A stretch of DNA of 64,000 nucleotides from Prochlorococcus sp. AG-673-L20 (GTDB lineage: Bacteria; Cyanobacteriota; Cyanobacteriia; PCC-6307; Cyanobiaceae). Positions within the stretch are counted from its first letter, which is position 1; each line of letters opens with the position of its first letter. Positions 7,946 to 13,952 of this stretch are shown here, piece by piece. Below the pieces are notes generated by a model. That model was not told where the DNA came from. It searched no databases and saw only the letters and a list, made by a program, of their open reading frames with translations. Position numbers and translations under genes: made by a program. The stretch spans positions 1-64,000 of the forward strand of contig QCTN01000006.1 of the NCBI GenBank assembly GCA_003211135.1, read 5' to 3'.

Positions 7946-7976
7946 TTTTGATGAATTGAGATAGCTGAGAAGTCAA

Positions 7977-8026
7977 TCGGGGCGACAGGATTCGAACCTG
8001 CGACCTAGTGCTCCCAAAGCACCCGC
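7977..8026 (-). pseudogene. tRNA-Pro 3' half scar
   Basis: Identical over 50 bases to the tRNA 3' half at 10104 and to the scar at 4789, with the same degenerate D-arm to the right. Unlike the others it has no terminator hairpin on its left. Confidence 0.85.
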
Positions 8027-8154
8027 CCTCCAATTTGAGACAGTAACCTAAATAAACAAGTCTGGCTATGGCAAGTTAGTTGCAATATCAAAGGAGTTGT
8101 GAGTCTCAAAAACAGGTCAAAGGTATACAAAATTATCTATAAATATACAAATCC

Positions 8155-8190
8155 TCGCCCGTTTGCCGCCCGCCTACGACCTAGTGCTTT
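8155..8190 (+). repeat. Decayed arm pair and tiny tRNA-Pro fragment
   Basis: TCGCCCG at 8155 and CCGCCCG at 8166 keep the 11-bp spacing of the TCGCTAA pairs. From 8172, CCTACGACCTAGTGCTTTT repeats the T-arm-to-anticodon-stem part of tRNA-Pro. This could be a remnant of a further insertion or of illegitimate recombination. Confidence 0.4.
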
Positions 8191-8259
8191 TATTAAAGAG
8201 TAAAATATTATTGATTGACAGTCGATCTAAAATTGGAGGGATAAAACCTTCTTTTTTTT

Positions 8260-8547
8260 ATGGCTAAAAAAGAATTTAAAAAAGTTCTTAACTTAAATAC
8301 TTATGAATGGTGGAGAAATCATAGAAGGGTTGTAACCTTTGGTTTGTTTCTATCAATTTTTGCTTTTTATTTAGGAACCCCTGTTTATAAGGAAGCGAAA
8401 GTAAAGGATACTTGTGCAAAATTAAATACAAGCTATCAAATTACAGGCGATGAGGCGATGAAGAACCTTAATCTGAAGGAAATAAAAAATTATAATAATC
8501 GCGAGTTAGCCAACTATTACTGCGAGAGATATTTAGGCATTAAATAA
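8260..8547 (+). CDS. Hypothetical membrane-anchored protein, 95 aa
   Basis: A small basic protein with one N-terminal membrane segment (VVTFGLFLSIFAFYLG) after a Lys/Arg-rich stretch, followed by about 50 soluble residues containing two cysteines (DTC, YYC). The family is not recognised. The start follows a purine-rich TTGGAGGG about 20 bases upstream. The next gene starts 6 bases after its stop, so the two are probably co-transcribed. Confidence 0.55.
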   Translation: MAKKEFKKVLNLNTYEWWRNHRRVVTFGLFLSIFAFYLGTPVYKEAKVKDTCAKLNTSYQITGDEAMKNLNLKEIKNYNNRELANYYCERYLGIK

Positions 8548-8552
8548 GAAAA

Positions 8553-8933
8553 ATGAAACGCTCACTACTCCCACTACTAGCTGCCCTCGCTTTACCTAAT
8601 GCTGTAATGGCAGGAAATTGGGTTGAAGTGTCAAATTCTTATAATAAAGAAGGACAAAATTTTATTCGATGGATAGATGCAGATTCAATATCAAGGAGTG
8701 GTGATTGGATATATGCAAAATATAGGATAAAGACTGAATGGGGGTCAGGTAAAAGAGTAAAGGAGTTAAAGATTAACTGTAAGAAAGGCATTTATGTCCA
8801 TGATTTTGATAATTCTTATGTACGAACTGTGCGTCAGAAAAATGGTAATTGGAAATTGACTTTTTTTGGGTTTGGGTTTGATGAAGCTAAATATCCACAA
8901 TTGGAAGGGACATATAACTTTCTATGTAAATAA
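8553..8933 (+). CDS. Hypothetical secreted protein with MKRLLL-type signal
   Basis: 126 residues with a clear Sec signal ending NAVMAGN, so a mature protein of about 105 residues in the periplasm. The mature part begins WVEVSNSYNKEG and contains WIDADSISRSGDW and a pair of cysteines (INCKKG and the C-terminal FLCK). The layout resembles small surface-adhesin-like proteins of cyanobacteria, but I cannot name the family. The first codons are the intact version of the sequence module whose relics occur at 735, 3785 and 8934. Confidence 0.65.
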   Translation: MKRSLLPLLAALALPNAVMAGNWVEVSNSYNKEGQNFIRWIDADSISRSGDWIYAKYRIKTEWGSGKRVKELKINCKKGIYVHDFDNSYVRTVRQKNGNWKLTFFGFGFDEAKYPQLEGTYNFLCK

Positions 8934-8972
8934 ATGAAAGGCTTACTACTTACCCCGCTATATATTTTTTAA
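8934..8972 (+). pseudogene. Signal-peptide module relic (MKGLLLTPLYIF)
   Basis: ATGAAAGGCTTACTACTTACCCCG follows the stop of the gene at 8553 directly and ends after twelve codons. Its 3' part overlaps the end of the permease gene on the other strand. This is the same stop-then-module arrangement seen at 3785. Confidence 0.4.
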
Positions 8973-9777
8973 AAAAGTTTATTAGATCTTTTACAAAAAA
9001 CTTTGCAACTAATAAGAGAAGGCAAATAGCAGCTATGAGCGGACCTGGTGCGAAATTAAAAATAATGGAAACAAGCAAACCTGTGGTTGATATCGTAAGG
9101 CCAAATATTGAAGATAAAACCATAGCAAATGGAAGATTTGGAACTCGTTTTTCTATACCGATTATGCTTGGAATTGATAAAAAAGGGATAACGCTAACCA
9201 AGCCTAAGGCTGTAATGGAGCTTGTTATGACTATGATGGTCGTGAAATTCAAAAATAAGTTATAAAAACAGGTTTTGATGGGATTAGCCGGATCAGATTG
9301 CTGATTTAATTCAGAATAAGTTGATTTACCAATGAAAAATGTTAGGAAAAAAAATATAAAAAGTACAAGGGAAGGAGCCAGTATTATCGTAAGTTCTCTT
9401 AAATTTGAAGTTAGGAGGTCACCAAATAAAACAGCTTCTAAATCAATTCTTATATCAAATAAGGGGATTATTGATACTCCAAAACCAAACATTCCAAATG
9501 TAAATATATTTATTACAGACGCAGTATTTCTATTTTTGTTAAATGAAGGTAATTCTGAAAGAAGAGCACCAATCACTCCACCAATAAAACCTCCAAACAA
9601 AGGATGTAGGCCAAGTGCTCTAGAAATTATTAATCCAGGTAAAATCGTAAATGAAATTAAATTAGCATTCCATAATTTCTTTTTATAAATTAAAGCAGTC
9701 CCTATTGCAGGACAAAGTATTCCTACAAGAATAATAATTAAGGATGGTATTAACCACCAATTATTTAAAACACTCAT
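8950..9777 (-). CDS. ABC-3 metal transporter permease (ZnuB/MntB-like)
   Basis: A very hydrophobic protein with about eight membrane segments and the ABC-3 features of metal permeases: an N-terminal GILCPAIGTALIYKK block, GLHPLFGGFIGGVIGALL, and the late LVSVIPFLSIPSIIG region. I start it at the ATG at 9777 (275 residues), which fits the family length; an ATG at 9834 would add 19 residues. Such permeases import zinc or manganese with a binding protein and an ATPase. Neither partner gene is nearby, so it must use partners elsewhere or be orphaned cargo. No operon is visible. Confidence 0.8.
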   Translation of the reverse strand: MSVLNNWWLIPSLIIILVGILCPAIGTALIYKKKLWNANLISFTILPGLIISRALGLHPLFGGFIGGVIGALLSELPSFNKNRNTASVINIFTFGMFGFGVSIIPLFDIRIDLEAVLFGDLLTSNLRELTIILAPSLVLFIFFFLTFFIGKSTYSELNQQSDPANPIKTCFYNLFLNFTTIIVITSSITALGLVSVIPFLSIPSIIGIEKRVPNLPFAMVLSSIFGLTISTTGLLVSIIFNFAPGPLIAAICLLLLVAKFFVKDLINFFKKYIAG

Positions 9778-10010
9778 AATTGAAAAATATAGAGCAATTT
9801 TTAAAAAGTCAAAGGTGCCTCTTGGCACTTTCAATATAGGTCATCTGAAAGCACGATCATATTTGTGCCTCTGAAAATATTTGATTTATAAAATATTAAT
9901 AAGAGAAGTTATTAATATCACAAGGTTGGCGAAGAACTGACCTTTTTGATGAGAAACCTAGTGCCTAGAGCGACATTACTCAGCAAAGTTATGCAAGGTA
10001 TTGCAAATCC

Positions 10011-10028
10011 TCGCTCAAATCTCGCTCA
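10011..10028 (+). promoter_or_regulatory. TCGCTCA pair, putative integrase arm sites
   Basis: TCGCTCA at 10011-10017 and 10022-10028, 11 bp apart, preceded by TATGCAAGG and TATTGCAAATCC. It lies about 90 bp left of the intact tRNA and would be the right arm of segment B. Confidence 0.45.
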
Positions 10029-10060
10029 GTCTCATTATTCCAACTTCTTTACAATAAAAA

Positions 10061-10081
10061 AGAGAGTCTGGGAAACTCTCT
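10061..10081 (-). terminator. tRNA-Pro terminator
   Basis: AGAGAGT (10061-10067) and ACTCTCT (10075-10081) form a perfect 7-bp stem with a 7-base loop. Read on the minus strand it lies about 22 bases beyond the tRNA 3' end and is followed by a run of T, a standard Rho-independent terminator. Confidence 0.75.
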
Positions 10082-10103
10082 CTATGACTTGGTTTTTTAA
10101 GAG

Positions 10104-10177
10104 TCGGGGCGACAGGATTCGAACCTGCGACCTAGTGCTCCCAAAGCACCCGCGCTACCAAGCTGCGCCACGCCCCG
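10104..10177 (-). tRNA. tRNA-Pro (anticodon UGG)
   Basis: Read on the minus strand it folds completely: acceptor CGGGGCG pairs with CGCCCCG, discriminator A, D-arm GGCGCAGCTTGGTAGCGC, anticodon stem GGTGC/GCACT with loop TTTGGGA (anticodon TGG), and T-arm GGTTCGAATCC. It is the only intact copy in the window. The anticodon arm and 5' half lie inside the 43-bp repeat that flanks element C, so integration of C rebuilt this gene from a chromosomal 3' half and an element-borne 5' half. Confidence 0.96.
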
Positions 10178-10179
10178 CT
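10137..10179 (+). repeat. Left attachment repeat of element C (43 bp)
   Basis: Identical to 18588-18630. It begins in the anticodon loop and ends two bases beyond the tRNA 5' end. The first 17 bases, GCTCCCAAAGCACCCGC, are also shared with the scars at 4789 and 7977, so this anticodon-arm stretch is the smallest common core of all three insertions. Confidence 0.85.
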
Positions 10180-10187
10180 ACTGACTA

Positions 10188-10217
10188 ATAATAGTCTATC
10201 ACTAGCATTTTAGTAAA
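10188..10217 (-). promoter_or_regulatory. Possible tRNA-Pro promoter supplied by element C
   Basis: On the minus strand TTTACT (10217-10212) and TATTAT (10193-10188) are separated by 18 bases, with the -10-like box 10 bases before the tRNA 5' end. The sequence lies inside element C, so the rebuilt tRNA would depend on an element-borne promoter. Confidence 0.4.
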
Positions 10218-10245
10218 ACGATTGCTGCACCAATACATTTGGCTT

Positions 10246-10304
10246 GTAGTGATTTGTAGTGATTTAGTGGAATTTATAGTAAATCCTCGCTAAATTGTCA
10301 CTAA
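10246..10304 (+). promoter_or_regulatory. Left arm-site cluster of element C
   Basis: GTAGTGATTT is repeated in tandem at 10246 and 10256 (its complement contains AAATCACTAC). TCGCTAA at 10287 and TCACTAA at 10298 form an 11-bp-spaced pair. The cluster lies between the tRNA and the integrase gene. Matching pairs lie inside the other end at 18449-18525. Confidence 0.55.
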
Positions 10305-10319
10305 GGAAACCAATGATTT

Positions 10320-10371
10320 CTCACTAAATATAGGATCAAATAGTGAGGAATTAGATAAGCACCCGCGTTAC
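10320..10371 (+). promoter_or_regulatory. Inverted repeat and core-like sequence before integrase
   Basis: CTCACTA (10320-10326) and TAGTGAG (10341-10347) form a perfect inverted repeat containing the arm word TCACTA. Directly before the integrase start, AAGCACCCGCGTTAC (10357-10371) repeats the anticodon-arm/D-arm junction of tRNA-Pro with one change. The site could bind integrase and control its own gene, or be a vestigial core. Confidence 0.4.
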
Positions 10372-10373
10372 TA

Positions 10374-11654
10374 ATGACAACTTCAAAAGTTAATTCTGAT
10401 TTTTGGGTACAAGGAGTACGTCAGCAATTAAAACTTACTTCAGGAGTTGGATCAAGTTACAGAATAAGCCAACAATCGGGCAGGTGTAAATTAGATGTCC
10501 AATATTCTGATAAATCGAGAAAAGTTGCAACATTACCTATTGATTGGAAGCAAGAAAATGCAAGATTAATTGAAAATTCAGTAATTAAAATTGCAAGATT
10601 TGTTTCTGCAGGGAAAACATTAAAAGAAGCAGTTGCAATTACATTTGGAGGTAATAGTGAAGCTCCTGAACCAACTGAAGATGAAGCCATTGTTGATTTA
10701 ATACTTAGCTTTGATATTTGGGGTAAAAATAAAGTTGCTAATAAAGAAATAATGCAATCAACTTGGGATGACAGTTATCAGAAATATAGAAAGAAGTTGG
10801 AATATGTACTCTCAACCAATGAAGTAACCAACTCTAAAAGACTATTGGAGCTACTTGTTAAAGTTCAGATGCCCAACAGTAGACCACATTTACATGCAGG
10901 TACTCGAACAAGAGAACAAGTTGTTGGAGCTGTTTGTACTTGGTTAGAAGAATCAACAGAATTGGAAGAATTTGAAGAAGGTTATCTAAACCCTAAATTT
11001 TGGACTCCACCCAAAAAAGGAAGTAAAGCTAAGAAAAAACTTGTTGGTCATCATGTAAGTAAAACAGATGCAATTCCAATTTATGATGATGAATTTATTA
11101 AATTAATTGATGAAATAAGATCATCCAAAAGAGAAAAAATTGCTGCTGAGAGATACATATTTTTAATTCAGCTCATCAACGTATATGGCATCCGCCCACA
11201 TGAAGCACCAAGATTATCAGTAGAAAATATAGGTGGTAAGAAAAGTGTTTATTGTAATAGCTCTAAGAGAACAAGTTTAGGATCAAGTCCAGAAAATAGA
11301 GAATTATATGGATTGCACCAATATTGGGAAAATGAATTTGATTTAATTAAAAAAATTGAGAATAATTATGCAATTCCTCCTAGTGGAGATAAAGGATTGG
11401 GAGATGCACTTGGTAAGTATTTAGCAAAGGTTGATTATTGGAAGCACTTAAGAGAAACAAGAAAGTTAGTTCCATACTCTATGCGTCACGGATTCGCCTA
11501 CAGGATGCACCAAGATCCAAGATATAGCAAGAAGATCAGCTCAAGATTTGGAGCAGCTCTAATGGGTCACTCGCACCAAATTCATCTCGAAACTTATGGT
11601 AAATGGACACCGCAGGGCAATATGAGAACCACTTTGGATGATTTACTTTCTTAG
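10374..11654 (+). CDS. Tyrosine recombinase (integrase) of element C
   Basis: A 426-residue phage-type integrase next to its tRNA target. The C-terminal catalytic domain has Arg274 (GIRPHE), Arg371 (YSMRHG), His399 (MGHS) and the nucleophile Tyr408, nine residues after the His as in XerD. At the usual HxxR His position it has Tyr368. Residues 1-220 hold arm- and core-binding regions (Lys-rich linker near 210). It should cut the anticodon-arm core of tRNA-Pro and bind the TCGCTAA-type arms. The gene ends 4 bases inside the convergent HNH gene. Confidence 0.93.
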   Translation: MTTSKVNSDFWVQGVRQQLKLTSGVGSSYRISQQSGRCKLDVQYSDKSRKVATLPIDWKQENARLIENSVIKIARFVSAGKTLKEAVAITFGGNSEAPEPTEDEAIVDLILSFDIWGKNKVANKEIMQSTWDDSYQKYRKKLEYVLSTNEVTNSKRLLELLVKVQMPNSRPHLHAGTRTREQVVGAVCTWLEESTELEEFEEGYLNPKFWTPPKKGSKAKKKLVGHHVSKTDAIPIYDDEFIKLIDEIRSSKREKIAAERYIFLIQLINVYGIRPHEAPRLSVENIGGKKSVYCNSSKRTSLGSSPENRELYGLHQYWENEFDLIKKIENNYAIPPSGDKGLGDALGKYLAKVDYWKHLRETRKLVPYSMRHGFAYRMHQDPRYSKKISSRFGAALMGHSHQIHLETYGKWTPQGNMRTTLDDLLS

Positions 11655-12280
11655 TGTCTCCATTTTAAAAATAACTCGCCTTTATATTTATATTTCTGCA
11701 TTATGTTTATCCAATCCAACTCATCATCATAATTAAATTTTGATCCTTTAATAGAATTTTCAAAATGCCAAATTGGTTGTAAATTTCTCCAACTACAACA
11801 TAAATTCCATTGCTCAATATCTCTTAAATCAAATGTTGATTTTGGTCTTATGTGATCTATACACCAACCATTGTTTCCTCTATTGCTCCAATTCATCTCA
11901 TCATAAAACTGCTCTTCAATATGTTTTATAAAAAAATCAAAACTACACCCGCATAACTTTTGCATACTTGCATCTCTATCAGCTCCCCTTCTTCTCAAAA
12001 CCCTCCTCAGATTATCTTTCCACATGTGATTCTTTTTAAATATTGGATCAGTATTAAATTTCTTTTTCTTGTATTCAATATCGTAAGCAGTTAATTTTTC
12101 CTTATTTTTTATTCTGTATTGCCTGTTGTATTCTTTGATCCACGCAACACCTGCAGGGGACTCCTTCCACGCTTTATGCCTAGCCTTTAATATTGCTCTT
12201 CTATCAGGATCAGCCCACTCTGCAGCCTTATAAACCCTATCGTATTCCTTCTTCCTAGCTTTGTTATAACTAGCCTTCAT
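11651..12280 (-). CDS. HNH endonuclease
   Basis: 209 residues. A Lys/Arg/Tyr-rich N-terminal half leads into an HNH fold: CIDHIRPKSTF with Asp142-His143, then RNLQPI (Asn166) and HFENSIKGS (Asn175). In phages, HNH proteins encoded beside terminase genes act in packaging-linked DNA cutting; free-standing ones can be homing nucleases. It is last in the five-gene overlapping minus-strand operon 13565-11651 and overlaps the terminase-like gene by 11 bases, so it is probably made with it. It has no capsid-gene neighbour. Confidence 0.85.
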   Translation of the reverse strand: MKASYNKARKKEYDRVYKAAEWADPDRRAILKARHKAWKESPAGVAWIKEYNRQYRIKNKEKLTAYDIEYKKKKFNTDPIFKKNHMWKDNLRRVLRRRGADRDASMQKLCGCSFDFFIKHIEEQFYDEMNWSNRGNNGWCIDHIRPKSTFDLRDIEQWNLCCSWRNLQPIWHFENSIKGSKFNYDDELDWINIMQKYKYKGELFLKWRH

Positions 12281-12698
12281 AATTAATTACCCTGCCACCT
12301 TCCAACGCTTGCAACTGCTGTTGCATATCCTCCATTTTTTGTCTCATCTCCCAATTAATTTCTTGATTATTCATGTATCTGAAAATAATATCTGCAGCTT
12401 GGTTTCTCGCGTATGCTCTCTCTTTTGGATTGGTTGCTGTTTTGATAAGTGTTTCAGCTACTTTTGGAAAAGCCTTAAATAATTTATTTTTGCCTTCAAC
12501 TGCTGATTCTTTAACAAGATCAGTATAAAATTTTTGCAATTCTGGTTCTTCTTTCCAATATTTTTTTACAGTTCTTGGATCAATACCCACTTCTTCGCAT
12601 GCAGGTTTCCACTTCATGCCCTGCGAGTATTTAACAACTACTGCATAAACTTTTGCAGGTATTGCATCATTAATATTTGCTGCTGAAATTGTACTCAT
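12270..12698 (-). CDS. Small terminase subunit-like protein
   Basis: 142 residues arranged like phage TerS: an N-terminal helix-turn-helix (WKPACEEVGIDPRTVKKYWK, residues 30-49), a central helical region with many Ala and Arg, and a C-terminal Gln-rich coiled coil (MRQKMEDMQQQLQALEGG) suited to oligomerisation. TerS proteins recognise the packaging site and recruit the large terminase. A lone TerS without TerL is the hallmark of satellites that redirect a helper phage's packaging. The start overlaps the stop of the upstream 47-residue gene (ATGA). The name rests on reading, not on a search. Confidence 0.7.
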   Translation of the reverse strand: MSTISAANINDAIPAKVYAVVVKYSQGMKWKPACEEVGIDPRTVKKYWKEEPELQKFYTDLVKESAVEGKNKLFKAFPKVAETLIKTATNPKERAYARNQAADIIFRYMNNQEINWEMRQKMEDMQQQLQALEGGRVINYEG

Positions 12699-12838
12699 TC
12701 TCTTTCGTTTAATTCTTCTAAAATTTGTCTTTTTCTAGTTTTTAATGGAGCAAGTTCATTCCTGAACCAAGTCAACTCGCAGTTGATCTTGTATTCAATT
12801 TGTTCCAATTCATCCTCTAATAGTTTTCTCCTTTTCAA
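12695..12838 (-). CDS. Small coiled-coil protein, 47 aa, TTG start
   Basis: It begins with TTG overlapping the upstream stop (TTGA) and ends overlapping the next start (ATGA), so it is translationally coupled on both sides; this precise fit is the main evidence that it is real. The sequence is highly charged and helical (LKRRKLLEDELEQIEYK at the N-terminus, KTRKRQILEELNERE at the end), like a short coiled coil. It lies between a 165-residue unknown protein and the TerS-like gene, so it may assist packaging. No family recognised. Confidence 0.65.
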   Translation of the reverse strand: MKRRKLLEDELEQIEYKINCELTWFRNELAPLKTRKRQILEELNERE

Positions 12839-13332
12839 TCTTGCCCCTTATCCCAAGTAGGTTGATTTGTGATGCCCCACCGCTCCCGCGCTGCCATAAT
12901 CTGCTCCTGACTTAGCGGGGGCATGTGTTGCATCCCTTTTGGTCTATTTTCATGAAAATTTGCAACCGCATCATTTTTTGCTTTTGATTCAGCAATCTTT
13001 TTATCTAATATCATTTTTTCAGCAACTTCAACATCACGTTGCATGTTGGCAGCCAATCCAGAAAACCCTGCCTGCCTGTAGATAGGTATATCATCAACCC
13101 ATAGTTGGTTTTGCCTGTATCTATTTAAAACATCTGCAGGGAGAGTATCTTCAGGCTTGGGATTAATTATTCTTTGTAGTAAATGAGGAGCTGTATTTTC
13201 CATCTCCATTCTTACTGCTAATTCAATATCTTTTGCTGATTTTGGCATCTTCCCAATCTTTTTATTTGGAAAGTTCTTTTGCATAAATTCAACATATTCT
13301 GCGGTGTTGTCTATTTGTGGAAATTCCATCAA
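12835..13332 (-). CDS. Hypothetical protein, 165 aa, packaging operon
   Basis: Second gene of the overlapping operon; its start overlaps the upstream stop by 4 bases (ATGA). Hydrophilic, Met/Gln/Asn-rich, no signal peptide or membrane segment. The N-terminus is acidic with aromatic residues (EYVEFMQKNF), the middle helical (ANMQRDVEVAEKMILDKK), and the C-terminus Pro-rich (MPPLSQEQIMAARERWG). No catalytic motif or family recognised. Its location beside TerS and HNH genes suggests a role in DNA packaging or helper-phage interference. Confidence 0.65.
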   Translation of the reverse strand: MMEFPQIDNTAEYVEFMQKNFPNKKIGKMPKSAKDIELAVRMEMENTAPHLLQRIINPKPEDTLPADVLNRYRQNQLWVDDIPIYRQAGFSGLAANMQRDVEVAEKMILDKKIAESKAKNDAVANFHENRPKGMQHMPPLSQEQIMAARERWGITNQPTWDKGQD

Positions 13333-13565
13333 TAACCTCTCCTAAATTTTTGTAATCTGCGCTGCACATGTTCTTTTTTTATGTTGGGACATCTTTGAAG
13401 TAAAAGTTTGTTGGGGTGTTCCCCAGTTCTTTTGCATCTTTCGTACCAATGCAACGCAAGAGAATCGCACATGTTGCCATCATGCGGTGCAGCTTGCCTT
13501 GCAGCTTCATTGCAACGACTCATTAATTTCCATTCTTCTTGAGATAAATTCCAATCGGATTCCAT
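13329..13565 (-). CDS. Hypothetical protein, 78 aa, packaging operon
   Basis: First gene of the minus-strand operon. It is small and basic at the C-terminus (VQRRLQKFRRGY), with four cysteines (RCNEAAR, NMCDS, ERCKR, QRCPN) that may bind a metal or form a small DNA-binding fold. A TATAAT box on the minus strand at 13600-13595 lies about 30 bases before the start. No family recognised. Confidence 0.6.
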   Translation of the reverse strand: MESDWNLSQEEWKLMSRCNEAARQAAPHDGNMCDSLALHWYERCKRTGEHPNKLLLQRCPNIKKEHVQRRLQKFRRGY

Positions 13566-13952
13566 ACAGTAGAATTTCGTTAATTATTATTTTAATTATA
13601 ACATTTTTATTTAATTTGTATTATTTAGTATTGCAATTATCTACCCTTATTTGTTATATTTATATGAAGGTTCAGAGCCTACCGAAAATATTTTCAGAAA
13701 TCTGCAATATCACCCCCCTGTATTACAAATAAGGAATAATAATATCAGTATTAGTTATAAATAATTCAGCAAATATAGTTAATAAAAATATTTTAATAAG
13801 TAATAGAATATCACTTTAATATAAGTTATTTTGTATGTACAAATTACAACATCTATTTATAAACAATTCGCTATTGCTCTAATTTAGAAAAGAGCAACTG
13901 CAGCAGTAAATCGATTGCAATAGCTTGCTCATAATTTATTAACCAATTACAC
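13566..13952. promoter_or_regulatory. Divergent control region between two operons
   Basis: A 387-base A/T-rich gap between the minus-strand packaging operon and the plus-strand recombinase. Toward the left operon there is a TATAAT box (minus strand, 13600-13595). Toward the recombinase there is a perfect inverted repeat TTGCTCT/AGAGCAA (13874-13880, 13891-13897) and a wider pair GCTATTGC/GCAATAGC (13870-13877, 13917-13924), operator-like and ending 28 bases before the start. I see no gene in it. Confidence 0.45.

Larger units (their letters stand above)
4789..7976. mobile_element. Segment A: integrase-less cargo element
   Basis: It is bounded by tRNA-Pro 3'-half copies at 4789 and 7977 that are identical over 50 bp. 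Inside the left boundary a TCGCTAA pair lies at 4968, and inside the right boundary another at 7930. Cargo is a DnaB-like ATPase, an unknown 282-residue protein and a PrsW-like membrane protease. No recombinase gene is present. I infer a non-autonomous element that integrated at the tRNA and was then displaced by later insertions. Confidence 0.6.
7977..10103. mobile_element. Segment B: integrase-less cargo element
   Basis: It is bounded by the tRNA-Pro 3'-half scar at 7977 and the intact tRNA at 10104. Arm-like pairs lie at 8155 (decayed) and 10011. Cargo is two small genes and a lone ABC-3 metal permease. No recombinase is present. Its right end would have supplied the 3' half and terminator of the present intact tRNA, the usual outcome when an element enters the 3' half of a tRNA gene. 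Confidence 0.55.

Noticed and set aside
9035-9688. Two plus-strand frames opposite the metal permease
   Set aside because: They are antisense shadows of a clear membrane protein.
9946-10188. Plus-strand frame of 80 residues ending with an RTCDLVLPKHP-like segment
   Set aside because: Its 3' part is the antisense of tRNA-Pro and its 5' part is arm-site DNA; the protein-like end is tRNA sequence translated.
13487-13732. Plus-strand hydrophobic frame of 81 residues
   Set aside because: It overlaps the first gene of the minus-strand operon and then only A/T-rich non-coding DNA.
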